Below, one piece after another: positions 28,302 through 37,215 of a DNA stretch of 47,936 bases. Position 1 is the first letter of the stretch, and each line of letters starts with the position of its first letter. Source of the DNA: Salinarimonas rosea DSM 21201 (GTDB lineage Bacteria; Pseudomonadota; Alphaproteobacteria; Rhizobiales; Beijerinckiaceae); assembly GCF_000429045.1 (NCBI RefSeq), contig NZ_AUBC01000005.1, forward strand, positions 1 through 47,936. Direction: 5' to 3'. A program made the position numbers and the translations under genes. The notes under the pieces are model-generated. The model saw only the letters and a list, made by a program, of their open reading frames with translations. It was not told where the DNA came from and did no database searches.

Positions 28302-28865
28302 ATGTCCGTACCCATCCTCGACCTGGTCGTCATCGGCGTCGTCCTGATATCGGCCCTCCTCGCCATGGTGCGCGGCTTCACCCGCGAGGTGCTCGCCATC
28401 GTCGCCTGGGTGACGGCGGCCGCAGCGGCGTGGTTCCTGCACCCGCTCGCCCTCCCTCTCGCGCAGGACTACATCGCCAACGGCACGATCGCCCTCGTCG
28501 CGGCCATCGCGGGCATCTTCATCGTCACCCTGATCATCGTCTCGCTGATCACGGTGAAGCTCTCCGATTTCATCCTCGATTCGCGGATCGGTGCGATCGA
28601 CCGCACGCTCGGCTTCGTCTTCGGCGCCGCGCGCGGCTTCCTGATCTGCGTGATCGGCTGGGTGTTCTTCGCCTGGCTGGTTCAGGGCCAGATGCCCGGC
28701 TGGGCGGAGACCGCCCGCACCCGCGCGCTGCTCCAGTCCACCGGCGACTCGCTCATCGCGATGATGCCCGAGGACCCCGAGGGCGTGCTCCAGCAGTTCC
28801 GCACGCCCCGGGTCGAGGGCGACCCGAGCGAGCCGGCCGACACGGCCCTGCCCGACCGCAGCTGA
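28302..28865 (+). CDS. cvpA: CvpA-family membrane protein
   Basis: A 187-residue inner-membrane protein of the colicin V production family. About four hydrophobic helices span residues 5-135 (LDLVVIGVVLISALLAMVRG, IALVAAIAGIFIVTLIIVSL). The family motif RGFTREVLAIVAWV follows the first helix and GFVFGAARGFLICVIGWV lies later. The ~50-residue tail is soluble and charged. Placement just before purF is a classic cvpA-purF arrangement. The role is unclear in the family; links to envelope integrity have been reported. Confidence 0.93.
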   Translation: MSVPILDLVVIGVVLISALLAMVRGFTREVLAIVAWVTAAAAAWFLHPLALPLAQDYIANGTIALVAAIAGIFIVTLIIVSLITVKLSDFILDSRIGAIDRTLGFVFGAARGFLICVIGWVFFAWLVQGQMPGWAETARTRALLQSTGDSLIAMMPEDPEGVLQQFRTPRVEGDPSEPADTALPDRS

Positions 28866-28983
28866 GGCCGGGCCTACTCGAAACGCTCCCGCGCTCCCAT
28901 CCGGGACGGCGCGGGCGCCCCCGTTTACGCTCCGGTCCACGCACCGCGACACCCGCCGTATCGCCATCGCCCGAGGATCCGCC

Positions 28984-30456
28984 ATGCTCAGCGAAGCTCC
29001 CACGAACGCCCGCGACGACGACCTCGACGGCGACACGCTGCGCGAGGAATGCGGCGTCTTCGGCATCTTCGGCCATCCGGACGCCGCCGCGATCACGGCG
29101 CTCGGCCTGCACGCGCTCCAGCATCGCGGCCAGGAGGCGGCGGGGATCGTCACCTTCGACGGCGCGCGCTTCCACGCCGAGCGCAAGCTCGGCCTCGTCG
29201 GCGACTCGTTCTCGCAGCGCGACGTCATCGAGCGGCTGACGGGCCGCAACGCCATCGGCCACGTGCGCTACTCGACCACCGGCGAGACGGTGATGCGCAA
29301 CGTCCAGCCGCTGTTCGCCGAGCTCGACGCCGGCGGCTTCGCGGTCGCCCACAACGGCAACCTGACGAACGGCCTGACCCTGCGCCGCGCGCTCATCCGC
29401 GAGGGCGCGATCTGCCAGTCGACCACCGACACCGAGGTGATCCTCCAGCTCCTGGCCCGCTCGCGCAAGCCGCGCATCGTCGAGCGCTTCCTCGACGCGC
29501 TGCGGGCGCTCGAGGGCGCCTATGCGCTCGTCTGCCTGTCGAACAAGAAGCTGATCGGCGCGCGCGACCCGTTCGGCATCCGCCCGCTCGTGATCGGCGA
29601 GCTCGACGGGCGCTACATCCTCGCCTCCGAGACCTGCGCCCTCGACATCATCGGCGCGCGCTTCGTGCGCGATGTCGAGGCCGGCGAGGTCGTGGTCGTC
29701 ACCGCCGACGGCATCGAGAGCCTGCGGCCCTTCCCGCAGGTGCCCGAGCGCCCCTGCGTGTTCGAGTACATCTACTTCGCCCGGCCCGATTCGATCGTGA
29801 ACGGCAAGAGCGTCTACGAGGCGCGCAAGAACCTCGGCGCGCAGCTCGCCGCCGAGGCGCCCGCCGAGGTCGACGTCGTCGTGCCGGTGCCGGATTCCGG
29901 CGTGCCGGCGGCGATCGGCTACGCCCAGGCCTCGGGCGTGCCCTTCGAGATGGGCATCATCCGCAACCACTACGTCGGGCGCACCTTCATCCAGCCGACG
30001 CAGTCGGTGCGCGAGCTCGGCGTGCGGATGAAGCACTCGGCCAATCGCGGCGTCATCGCCGGCAAGCGCATCATCCTCGTCGACGATTCGCTCGTGCGCG
30101 GCACGACCTCGGTGAAGATCGTGCGCATGATGCGCGAGGCCGGCGCCAAGGAGGTGCACTTCCGCATCGCGAGCCCCCCGATCAAGCACCCGGACTTCTA
30201 CGGAATCGACACGCCCGAGCGCGACAAGCTGCTCGCGGCCACGCACGACCTCGAGGCGATGCGCGAGTACATCGGCGCCGACAGCCTCGCCTTCCTGTCG
30301 ATCGACGGGCTCTACCGCGCGCTCGGCTTCGCGGGCCGCAACCCGGATCGGCCGCAATTCACCGACCATTGCTTCACCGGCGAGTACCCGACGGGGCTGA
30401 CCGATCTCGGCATCGAGTCGCCCAAGCGCCTCGCGCTGCTCGCCGAAGCCGACTGA
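28984..30456 (+). CDS. purF: Amidophosphoribosyltransferase PurF
   Basis: First committed step of purine synthesis: PRPP and glutamine to 5-phosphoribosylamine. In 490 residues a 22-residue leader precedes Cys23 (LREECGVFGIFGH). This matches enzymes whose propeptide is cleaved to expose the N-terminal nucleophile, as in the iron-sulfur PurF group. The glutaminase motifs RYSTTGE and HNGNL(TN) follow, and the PRPP loop is RIILVDDSLVRGTTSVKI near 362-379. It lies downstream of cvpA. Regulation by PurR-type sites was not detected. Confidence 0.97.
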   Translation: MLSEAPTNARDDDLDGDTLREECGVFGIFGHPDAAAITALGLHALQHRGQEAAGIVTFDGARFHAERKLGLVGDSFSQRDVIERLTGRNAIGHVRYSTTGETVMRNVQPLFAELDAGGFAVAHNGNLTNGLTLRRALIREGAICQSTTDTEVILQLLARSRKPRIVERFLDALRALEGAYALVCLSNKKLIGARDPFGIRPLVIGELDGRYILASETCALDIIGARFVRDVEAGEVVVVTADGIESLRPFPQVPERPCVFEYIYFARPDSIVNGKSVYEARKNLGAQLAAEAPAEVDVVVPVPDSGVPAAIGYAQASGVPFEMGIIRNHYVGRTFIQPTQSVRELGVRMKHSANRGVIAGKRIILVDDSLVRGTTSVKIVRMMREAGAKEVHFRIASPPIKHPDFYGIDTPERDKLLAATHDLEAMREYIGADSLAFLSIDGLYRALGFAGRNPDRPQFTDHCFTGEYPTGLTDLGIESPKRLALLAEAD

Positions 30457-30483
30457 GACCGACCGAGACCCTGGGAGACGTCC

Positions 30484-31227
30484 ATGGACAAGCCGCTCGA
30501 GGGCCGTATCGCCGTCGTCACCGGCGCGTCGCGCGGCATCGGCCGCGCGGCGGCGCTGGAATTCGCCCGCGCCGGCGCGCATGTCGTCGCGATGGCCCGC
30601 ACGCAGGGCGCGCTCGAGGAGCTCGACGACGAGATCCGCGCGGCGGGCGCGAGCGCGACGCTCGTCCCGCTCGACCTCAAGGACCTCGACGCGCTCGACC
30701 GGCTCGGCGCGGCGCTCTACGAGCGCCACGGCAAGGTCGACGTGCTGTTCGGCAATGCCGGGCTGCTCGGCCAGCTCGCGCCGATCAACCAGGTCGACCA
30801 GGGCACATGGGACGCGGTGATGACGGTGAACCTCACCGCCAACTGGCGGCTGATCCGCTCGCTCGACCCGCTGCTGCGCGCATCCGACGCGGGGCGCGCG
30901 ATCTTTGTCACCTCGGGGGCGGCCCACAAGGCGAAGGCCTACTGGGGTCCCTACGGCGTCTCCAAGGCGGGGCTCGAGGTGCTGGCGCGGACCTGGGCGG
31001 ACGAGATCCGCAACATCACCGCGATCAAGGTGATGCTGGTCAATCCGGGCCCGCTGCGCACCCGCATGCGCGCCTCCGCCATGCCCGGCGAGGACCCGCT
31101 GACGCTCCCGACGCCCGAGGATCTCGCGCCCAAGATCCTCGCGCTCGCCCTGCCCTCGTGGCAGGAGACGGGGCGGATCTACGACTTCCCGACCGACCGG
31201 GTGATCGACGCGCAGCCGCCGGGGTGA
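30484..31227 (+). CDS. SDR-family NAD(P)-dependent oxidoreductase
   Basis: A 247-residue Rossmann-fold short-chain dehydrogenase. The cofactor motif TGASRGIG lies near the N-terminus, NAG (FGNAGLLG) in the middle, and the catalytic set Ser (VTSGAA) with YGVSK later. Overall similarity is to the YciK-like group often placed after purF in alphaproteobacteria. It starts 27 bases after purF and is probably co-transcribed with it. The substrate cannot be told; the Arg in VVAMARTQ after the second beta strand suggests possible NADP preference. Confidence 0.93.
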   Translation: MDKPLEGRIAVVTGASRGIGRAAALEFARAGAHVVAMARTQGALEELDDEIRAAGASATLVPLDLKDLDALDRLGAALYERHGKVDVLFGNAGLLGQLAPINQVDQGTWDAVMTVNLTANWRLIRSLDPLLRASDAGRAIFVTSGAAHKAKAYWGPYGVSKAGLEVLARTWADEIRNITAIKVMLVNPGPLRTRMRASAMPGEDPLTLPTPEDLAPKILALALPSWQETGRIYDFPTDRVIDAQPPG

Positions 31228-31381
31228 GGCCGGCACGAGGGGCACGTCGGCGGGCGAGCGCGAGCCGTCCCCGATTTGACAGCGCCGCCGCGCTCGCCCA
31301 CTTAGACCCTTCGCGTCGTCGCCCAGGGGCGGCGGCGGCGCGTGCCACGTCTCCGTCGCGCCCGTCCGGGAATCCCCCTCA

Positions 31382-34183
31382 ATGAAAGTCGTCGTCGTCG
31401 AGTCGCCCGCCAAGGCCAAGACGATCAACAAGTATCTCGGCCGGGACTACGAGGTCCTGGCGAGCTTCGGCCACATCCGCGACCTGCCGGCCAAGGACGG
31501 CTCCGTGGACCCGGAGAACGACTTCCATATGCTCTGGGAGCTCGAGGACCGCGGCGCGAAGCGCCTGTCCGAGATCGCCAAGGCCGTGAAGGGCGCCGAC
31601 AAGCTCATCCTCGCCACCGACCCGGATCGCGAGGGCGAGGCGATCTCCTGGCACGTGCTGGAGGCGCTCAACGAGAAGCGCGTCCTCAAGGGCATGCCGA
31701 TCGAGCGCGTCACCTTCAACGCCATCACCAAGGATTCCGTCGCCGCCGCCATGCGCGCGCCGCGCGAGATCGACCAGGCGCTGGTCGACGCCTACCTGGC
31801 GCGCCGCGCGCTCGACTATCTCGTCGGCTTCACCCTCTCGCCGGTGCTGTGGCGCAAGCTGCCGGGCTCGCGCTCGGCCGGCCGCGTCCAGTCGGTGGCG
31901 CTGCGCCTCGTCTGCGACCGCGAGCGCGATATCGAGAGCTTCGTGCCGCGCGAGTACTGGTCCCTCGTGGCCACGCTCGCGACCAAGGACGGCGGCGTCT
32001 TCGACGCCCGGCTCGTCGGCGCGGACGGCAAGAAGATCACCCGCCTCGACATCGGCAACGGTGAGGACGCGGAGCGCTTCAAGAAGGATCTCGACCTCGC
32101 CACCTTCTCGGTGTCGACCATCGAGGCGAAGCCGGCCAAGCGCCACCCGCAGCCGCCCTTCACCACCTCGACGCTCCAGCAGGAGGCCTCGCGCAAGCTC
32201 GGCATGGCCCCGGCGCAGACCATGCGCGTCGCCCAGCGCCTCTACGAGGGCGTCGAGATCGGCGGCGAGACGGTGGGCCTCATCACCTACATGCGGACGG
32301 ACGGCGTCGACATGGCGCCCGAAGCCGTGCGCGCCGCCCGCGCCGTGATCGGCCGCGAGTTCGGCGACGCCTACGTGCCCGACGTGCCGCGCAAGTACAC
32401 GACCAAGGCCAAGAACGCGCAGGAAGCGCACGAGGCCGTGCGTCCCACCGACATGGGCCGCCTGCCCAAGCAGGTCGCGCGCTACCTCGAGCCCGAGCAG
32501 GCGCGGCTCTACGAGCTGATCTGGGTGCGCACCATCGCCTCCCAGATGGAATCCGCGCAGCTCGAGCGCACCACGGCGGACATCGCCGCCAAGGTCGGCC
32601 CGCGCGTCCTCGACCTGCGCGCCACCGGGCAGGTGGTGAAGTTCGACGGCTTCCTCACCCTCTACCAGGAGGGCCGCGACGACGAGGAGGACGAGGAGTC
32701 CGGCCGCCTGCCGCCGATGTCCGCGGGCGATCCCTTGAAGCGCGAGCGCATCGCAGCGACCCAGCACTTCACCGAGCCGCCGCCGCGCTATTCCGAGGCG
32801 AGCCTCGTCAAGCGCATGGAGGAACTCGGCATCGGGCGCCCCTCGACCTACGCCTCGATCCTGCAGGTGCTCAAGGACCGCGAGTACGTCACCCTCGACA
32901 AGAAGCGGCTATACGCCCACGACAAGGGCCGCATCGTCGTCGCCTTCCTGGAGGCCTTCTTCAAGCGCTACGTGGAGTACGACTTCACCGCCGCGCTGGA
33001 GGAGCAGCTCGACCGGATCTCCAACCACGAGATCGACTGGAAGCAGGTGCTGCGCGATTTCTGGCGGGACTTCTCGGCGGCGGTGGGCGATACCAAGGAC
33101 CTGCGCACGACGCAGGTGCTCGACGCGCTCAACGACTACCTCGCCCCGCACATCTTCCCGCCCAAGGCAGACGGCTCGAACCCGCGCGCCTGCCCGTCGT
33201 GCGGCGACGGCACGCTGTCGCTCAAGCTCGGCAAGTTCGGCTCCTTCATCGGCTGCTCGAACTATCCGGAGTGCCGCTATACGCGCCAGCTCTCTGCCGC
33301 CTCCGCGGAGGGAGACGCCGAGGGCGGCCAGCCAGGGACACGCGTGCTGGGCAAGGACCCGGAGACCGGCCTCGACGTGACGCTGCGTGACGGGCGCTTC
33401 GGCCCCTTCATCCAGCTCGGGGAGGCCGACGGCGACACGAAGCCCAAGCGCTCCTCGCTGCCCAAGGGGCTCGCGCCGTCCAGCGTCGATCTGGAAATCG
33501 CGCTCAAGCTGCTCTCCCTGCCGCGCGAGGTGGCGAAGCACCCCGAGACCGGCGAGCCGATCAAGGCCGGCATCGGACGCTTCGGCCCCTATGTGCAGCA
33601 CGGCAAGACCTACGCCTCGCTCGGGCGCGACGACGACGTGCTGGAGATCGGCGCCAACCGGGCGATCGACCTGATCGTCGCCAAGGAGAGCGGCGCCGGC
33701 GGGCGGCGCGGCGGCGATCCCGGGCGGCCGCTCGGGGAGGATCCCGAGAGCGGCAAGCCGATCGTGGTCAAGGCCGGCCGCTACGGCGCCTACGTCACCG
33801 ACGGCAAGACCAACGCCACCTTGCCCAACGGCACGGAGGCTGACGCCGTGACGCTGGCCGAGGCGCTGCCGCTGCTCGAGGCGCGTCGCGCCGCCGGCGG
33901 GACGAAGAAGGCGTCCGCGCGCAAGGGAAGCGGGAGCAAGGCCTCCGGCGGCAAGGCGGGCGCGGCGAAGACGACGCGCAAGAAGGCGGCGGCGGACGGT
34001 GAAGCCGGCGAGGCGCCGGCGAAGAAGGCCGCGAAGCCGGCGGCGGCCAAGAAGACCGCGACGAAGAAGACCGCGACGAAGCCCGCCGCGCCGAAAAAGG
34101 CGGCGGCGAAGAAGCCTGCCGCGAAGACGCCCGCAGCCGACGTCGTGGAGGCTCCGCCGCGCGCGCGCAAGGCGGCCTCGTGA
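31382..34183 (+). CDS. topA: DNA topoisomerase I
   Basis: A type IA topoisomerase that relaxes negative supercoils. There are 933 residues. The Toprim domain is at the start (VVVVESPAKAKTINKYLG, DPDREGEAISWHVLEAL). The catalytic residue is Tyr303 in LITYMRTDGVDM. A C-terminal zinc ribbon begins at Cys604/Cys607 (CPSCGDGTLSLKLGKFGSFI, then CSNYPEC), followed by topo-C repeats (DGRFGPFIQLG, IGRFGPYVQHG, AGRYGAYVTDG). The last ~90 residues form a long lysine/alanine-rich basic tail, as in many alphaproteobacteria. The stop overlaps the next gene. Confidence 0.98.
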   Translation: MKVVVVESPAKAKTINKYLGRDYEVLASFGHIRDLPAKDGSVDPENDFHMLWELEDRGAKRLSEIAKAVKGADKLILATDPDREGEAISWHVLEALNEKRVLKGMPIERVTFNAITKDSVAAAMRAPREIDQALVDAYLARRALDYLVGFTLSPVLWRKLPGSRSAGRVQSVALRLVCDRERDIESFVPREYWSLVATLATKDGGVFDARLVGADGKKITRLDIGNGEDAERFKKDLDLATFSVSTIEAKPAKRHPQPPFTTSTLQQEASRKLGMAPAQTMRVAQRLYEGVEIGGETVGLITYMRTDGVDMAPEAVRAARAVIGREFGDAYVPDVPRKYTTKAKNAQEAHEAVRPTDMGRLPKQVARYLEPEQARLYELIWVRTIASQMESAQLERTTADIAAKVGPRVLDLRATGQVVKFDGFLTLYQEGRDDEEDEESGRLPPMSAGDPLKRERIAATQHFTEPPPRYSEASLVKRMEELGIGRPSTYASILQVLKDREYVTLDKKRLYAHDKGRIVVAFLEAFFKRYVEYDFTAALEEQLDRISNHEIDWKQVLRDFWRDFSAAVGDTKDLRTTQVLDALNDYLAPHIFPPKADGSNPRACPSCGDGTLSLKLGKFGSFIGCSNYPECRYTRQLSAASAEGDAEGGQPGTRVLGKDPETGLDVTLRDGRFGPFIQLGEADGDTKPKRSSLPKGLAPSSVDLEIALKLLSLPREVAKHPETGEPIKAGIGRFGPYVQHGKTYASLGRDDDVLEIGANRAIDLIVAKESGAGGRRGGDPGRPLGEDPESGKPIVVKAGRYGAYVTDGKTNATLPNGTEADAVTLAEALPLLEARRAAGGTKKASARKGSGSKASGGKAGAAKTTRKKAAADGEAGEAPAKKAAKPAAAKKTATKKTATKPAAPKKAAAKKPAAKTPAADVVEAPPRARKAAS

Positions 34184-34560
34184 GCCTGCGCGACGGCGCC
34201 CGCCGTATCCGTGCGGACCTCGCCACCCTGGCGCGGGCCGTGCGCGATCCGCACGCGCCGCGCTCGGCGAAGTTCCTCGCCGCCGCCATCGTGCTCTACA
34301 TCGTGAGCCCCCTCGACCTGGTGCCGGACTGGAACGCGGTCACCGGGCTCGGCGACGATCTCCTCGTCGTCGTCGGCGGCCTCGCCGGGCTGCACCGGCT
34401 GATCCCGCCCGAGCAGCTGGCCGATCACCGTGCCCGCGTCGAGGCCGGCCGGCCGCCCCTGCCGCGGGGCCGCGCGCGTCCCCTCGCCGGAGCCGTGATG
34501 TGGCTCGTGGCGCTCACCGCGCTCGCCTGGTGGGGCTTCGGCTGGATCGCGGGGGCGTGA
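34180..34560 (+). CDS. DUF1232 (YkvA-like) membrane protein
   Basis: A 126-residue protein starting at a GTG whose GTGA overlaps the topA stop, indicating coupling. The DUF1232 core is FLAAAIVLYIVSPLDLVPDW followed by a GLGDDLLVVVGG helix, where the S-P-x-D-L-x-P-D motif marks the family. A second hydrophobic segment forms the C-terminus (VMWLVALTALAWWGFGWIAG). The function of the family is unknown. It is one base from the glyoxalase-like gene that follows. Confidence 0.9.
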   Translation: MSLRDGARRIRADLATLARAVRDPHAPRSAKFLAAAIVLYIVSPLDLVPDWNAVTGLGDDLLVVVGGLAGLHRLIPPEQLADHRARVEAGRPPLPRGRARPLAGAVMWLVALTALAWWGFGWIAGA

Positions 34561-34561
34561 G

Positions 34562-34942
34562 ATGCGCCTCGCGCTGGTGACGCTCGTCGTGCCGGACTAC
34601 GATGCCGGCCTCGCCTTCTTCGTCGCGGGCCTGGGCTTCTCCCTCGTCGAGGACACGCCGCTCTCGCAGACCAAGCGCTGGGTCGTGGTGCGCCCGCCCG
34701 GCGGCGGCTCGGACATCCTCCTCGCCCGCGCCGCGACGCCGACCCAGGCCGCCCGCATCGGCGGCCAGACCGGCGGGCGCGTCGCCTTCTTTCTCCACAC
34801 CGACGATTTTCCCCGCGACCGCGCCCGAATCGAGGCTGCCGGCGGGCGGTTCCTCGAGGCCCCGCGGCGGGAGGACTACGGGGTCGTGGCGCAGTTCGCG
34901 GACCCGTTCGGCAACGTGTGGGACCTTGTGGAGCCGGGGTGA
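34562..34942 (+). CDS. Glyoxalase/VOC-superfamily protein
   Basis: A 126-residue single VOC domain made of two beta-alpha-beta-beta-beta repeats: LALVTLVVPDYDAGLAFFVA ... WVVVRPP and RVAFFLHTDDFPRDRARIEA ... QFADPFGNVWDLV. The DPFGN(V)W ending is typical of the glyoxalase/bleomycin-resistance group. Substrate and metal use cannot be read with confidence, because the usual His near the start is replaced (LVTLVVPD). It starts one base after the DUF1232 gene and probably shares the topA transcript. Confidence 0.9.
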   Translation: MRLALVTLVVPDYDAGLAFFVAGLGFSLVEDTPLSQTKRWVVVRPPGGGSDILLARAATPTQAARIGGQTGGRVAFFLHTDDFPRDRARIEAAGGRFLEAPRREDYGVVAQFADPFGNVWDLVEPG

Positions 34943-35031
34943 CGCCGCCCGGCCGGGCCGGGCGACCTTGCACATCCACCCGGAACACACTACGTGCGTG
35001 CCTCGATCGAAGAGCCAGGAGATCCTTCGTC

Positions 35032-35142
35032 ATGGACACGCGCCTCGCCACCTCCACCCCCTCGGTGCCGCTGCGAGACGTTTCGTGCCATGCCTGCCTC
35101 GATCAGCCTCTCCAACCTGTCCTTCGCCACGCCTCGCGGTGA
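35032..35142 (+). CDS. Possible leader peptide upstream of the ABC-F gene
   Basis: A 36-codon frame, MDTRLATSTPSVPLRDVSCH and on to a stop at 35140-35142. An AGGAG lies ten bases before its ATG. Its last ~50 bases overlap the beginning of the ABC-F gene in another frame, so ribosomes on it would cross the ABC-F start. ABC-F genes of the antibiotic-resistance type are often controlled by such short ORFs. Whether it is translated is not known, and in GC-rich DNA short open frames are common by chance. Confidence 0.35.
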   Translation: MDTRLATSTPSVPLRDVSCHACLDQPLQPVLRHASR

Positions 35143-36706
35143 GGCCGTCCTCACCGCGCTGAACCTCGATCTCGGTGGCGAGCTCACCGGCATCGTCGGT
35201 CGCAACGGCACGGGCAAGACGACGCTGCTGCGGCTCGTCGCCGGCGAGCTTCCGCCGACGAGCGGCTCGGTGCGGGTGTCCGGCACGCTCGGCGTCCTTC
35301 GCCAGGAGGTGCCCGCGAGCGACGCCGGCACGATCGCCGACCTGCTCGGCACCGCGACGCAGCTCGCGCTGATCGATCGCGCCGAGCGAGGCGAGGCCGG
35401 CATCGACGAGCTGGCGCAGGCCGACTGGACGCTGCCGGGACGGATCGAGATCGCCCTCGCCCGTTGCGGCCTGGCGATGGACCCGCGCACGCCGCTCGCC
35501 CGCCTGTCCGGCGGCGAGCGGACGCGAGCGGGGCTCGCGGCGCTGGTCTTCGCCGACCCGGATTTCCTGCTCCTCGACGAGCCGACGAACAATCTCGATG
35601 AGGACGGGCGTCGCGCGGTGATCGAGCTCCTGCGGAGCTGGCGCAAGGGAGCGCTGGTCGCCAGTCACGACCGCACGCTCCTCGGGCACATGGACGCCAT
35701 CGTCGAGCTGACCTCGCTGGGCGCGAGCCGGTACGGCGGTGGATACGAGGCCTTCCGCACCGCCAAGGACGCCGCGCTCGACGCCGCCCGCCGCGATCTC
35801 GCCGACGCGGAGAAGGCGATCGCGGAGACGCGCCGCAAGGCGCGGCAGGTGGCCGAGCGGAAGGCGCGCAAGGACGGCGCGGGGCACCGGTCGCGGGCGA
35901 AGGCAGGGCAGCCGAAGATCCTGCTCGATGCCGCCAAGGAACGCTCGGAAGCCTCCGGCGGCGCCAATACGCGCCTGCGCGATGCGCGGCTGGAGGAAGC
36001 GCTCACGGCCGGCGCGGCCGCGCGCGAGCGCATCGAGGTGCTCCAGCCCTTGCGGATGGATCTCCCCTCCACCGGGCTCGCGCGGAACAGGGTGGTCCTC
36101 CAGCTCGAGGGCGTGCGCGCCGGCCACGACCCCGATCGGCCGGCCATCGCCGACCTCGCCCTGACGCTCACCGGACCGGAGCGGCTCGCGGTCGTGGGCC
36201 CGAACGGCAGCGGCAAGACCACGCTCCTCCAGGTCGTCACCGGCGCGCTGGCGCCGCTCGCGGGACGGGTCGAGATGCGCGTGCCCTTCGCGCTCCTCGA
36301 CCAGCACGTCCACCTGCTCGACCCCGACCTGTCGCTGCGCGAGAACTTCCGGCGCCTGGATCCGCATGCCGACGAGACCGGATGCCGGGCCGCTCTCGCG
36401 CGGTTCGGCTTTCGCGCCGACGACGGGCTGCGGCGCGCCGGCGACCTCAGCGGCGGGGAGTGGCTGCGCGCCGGGCTCGCCTGCACGCTCGGCCGATCCG
36501 AGCCGCCGGCGCTTCTCGTGCTCGACGAGCCGACGAACCACCTCGATCTCGACGCCACCGAGGCGCTCGAAGCGGCGCTGGCGTCCTACGACGGGGCGCT
36601 GATCGTCGTCAGCCACGACGAGACGTTCCTCGCACGCGCCGCGATCGACCGAACGCTCGAGCTCGGGCCGGCCGGGGCGACGCTTCAGCCCCGCAGGTCC
36701 TTGTAG
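35090..36706 (+). CDS. ABC-F family ATPase
   Basis: A 538-residue soluble protein with two ATPase cassettes and no membrane part: Walker A GRNGTGKTT (37-45), LSGGERTRAGLAAL and DEPTNNLDEDG in the first; GPNGSGKTT (about 371), DLSGGEWLRAGLAC and DEPTNHLDLDATEA in the second. A charged linker helix (DAARRDLADAEKAIAETRRK) joins them. ABC-F proteins act on the ribosome in translation or antibiotic protection; this one could be an Uup/YheS-type housekeeper or a resistance factor. The ATG at 35090 begins the conserved ISLSNLSFATP strand. Its last 22 bases overlap the convergent GNAT gene. Confidence 0.92.
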   Translation: MPASISLSNLSFATPRGEAVLTALNLDLGGELTGIVGRNGTGKTTLLRLVAGELPPTSGSVRVSGTLGVLRQEVPASDAGTIADLLGTATQLALIDRAERGEAGIDELAQADWTLPGRIEIALARCGLAMDPRTPLARLSGGERTRAGLAALVFADPDFLLLDEPTNNLDEDGRRAVIELLRSWRKGALVASHDRTLLGHMDAIVELTSLGASRYGGGYEAFRTAKDAALDAARRDLADAEKAIAETRRKARQVAERKARKDGAGHRSRAKAGQPKILLDAAKERSEASGGANTRLRDARLEEALTAGAAARERIEVLQPLRMDLPSTGLARNRVVLQLEGVRAGHDPDRPAIADLALTLTGPERLAVVGPNGSGKTTLLQVVTGALAPLAGRVEMRVPFALLDQHVHLLDPDLSLRENFRRLDPHADETGCRAALARFGFRADDGLRRAGDLSGGEWLRAGLACTLGRSEPPALLVLDEPTNHLDLDATEALEAALASYDGALIVVSHDETFLARAAIDRTLELGPAGATLQPRRSL

Positions 36707-37215
36707 AACAGCTTCGTCGCCCCGAGCCCGCCCTGCGGCCACAGCGCGAAGTCCGGGATGACGCCCACCGGCACCCAGCCGCCCCGCGCATAGAGCCGGT
36801 CGGCGGCGGTGCCGGGGACCGTGTCGAGGACGAGGAGCCAGAGGCCCGCCGCCAGCGCCTCGCGCTCGGCGGCGGCCAGGAGGGCGGCGCCGATGCCCCT
36901 CCCCTGCGCCCGCGGATGGACGAGCATCTTGGCGAGGTCGCCGCGATGGGGCTGGTTCGGCTTGCCGGAGGCACAGACCTGGACCGTGCCGAGCGCCCGG
37001 CAGTCCCCGTCCTCCGCGACGATCAGGATCGTCCCGCCCGCCGCGACGTCCTCCGCGACGCCGCGCCAGAAGGCGAGCGCCGCCTCGCGGGGCGTGTCCG
37101 CCATCAGCGAGACGGAGGCGCCGTCGGCGACGCAGGCGCGGTGGATGTCCGTGAGCGCGTCGCAGGCGGCGCGCGCGTCGTCGGCGCCGAGGCGGCGGAT
37201 GGAGAACGCGGTCAT
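36685..37215 (-). CDS. GNAT-family N-acetyltransferase
   Basis: A 176-residue acetyl-CoA-dependent transferase. The acetyl-CoA loop is HPRAQGRGIGAALLAAAERE (a good R/Q-x-x-G-x-G/A motif), preceded by the LAKMLVHP strand and followed by WLLVLDT and a terminal LFYKDL. The acceptor is unknown. The start overlaps the XRE-cupin stop by four bases, so the two are translationally coupled and the regulator probably controls it. Its 3' end overlaps the ABC-F gene by 22 bases on the other strand. Confidence 0.93.
   Translation of the reverse strand: MTAFSIRRLGADDARAACDALTDIHRACVADGASVSLMADTPREAALAFWRGVAEDVAAGGTILIVAEDGDCRALGTVQVCASGKPNQPHRGDLAKMLVHPRAQGRGIGAALLAAAEREALAAGLWLLVLDTVPGTAADRLYARGGWVPVGVIPDFALWPQGGLGATKLFYKDLRG

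Noticed and set aside
31275-31310. TTGACA ... TTAGAC as a topA promoter
   Set aside because: The -35 is good, but no -10 fits at 16-18 bases, so I do not list it.
28753-31431. Long minus-strand open frame opposite purF and the SDR gene
   Set aside because: Composition is typical of an antisense shadow, and the plus-strand genes have full conserved motifs.
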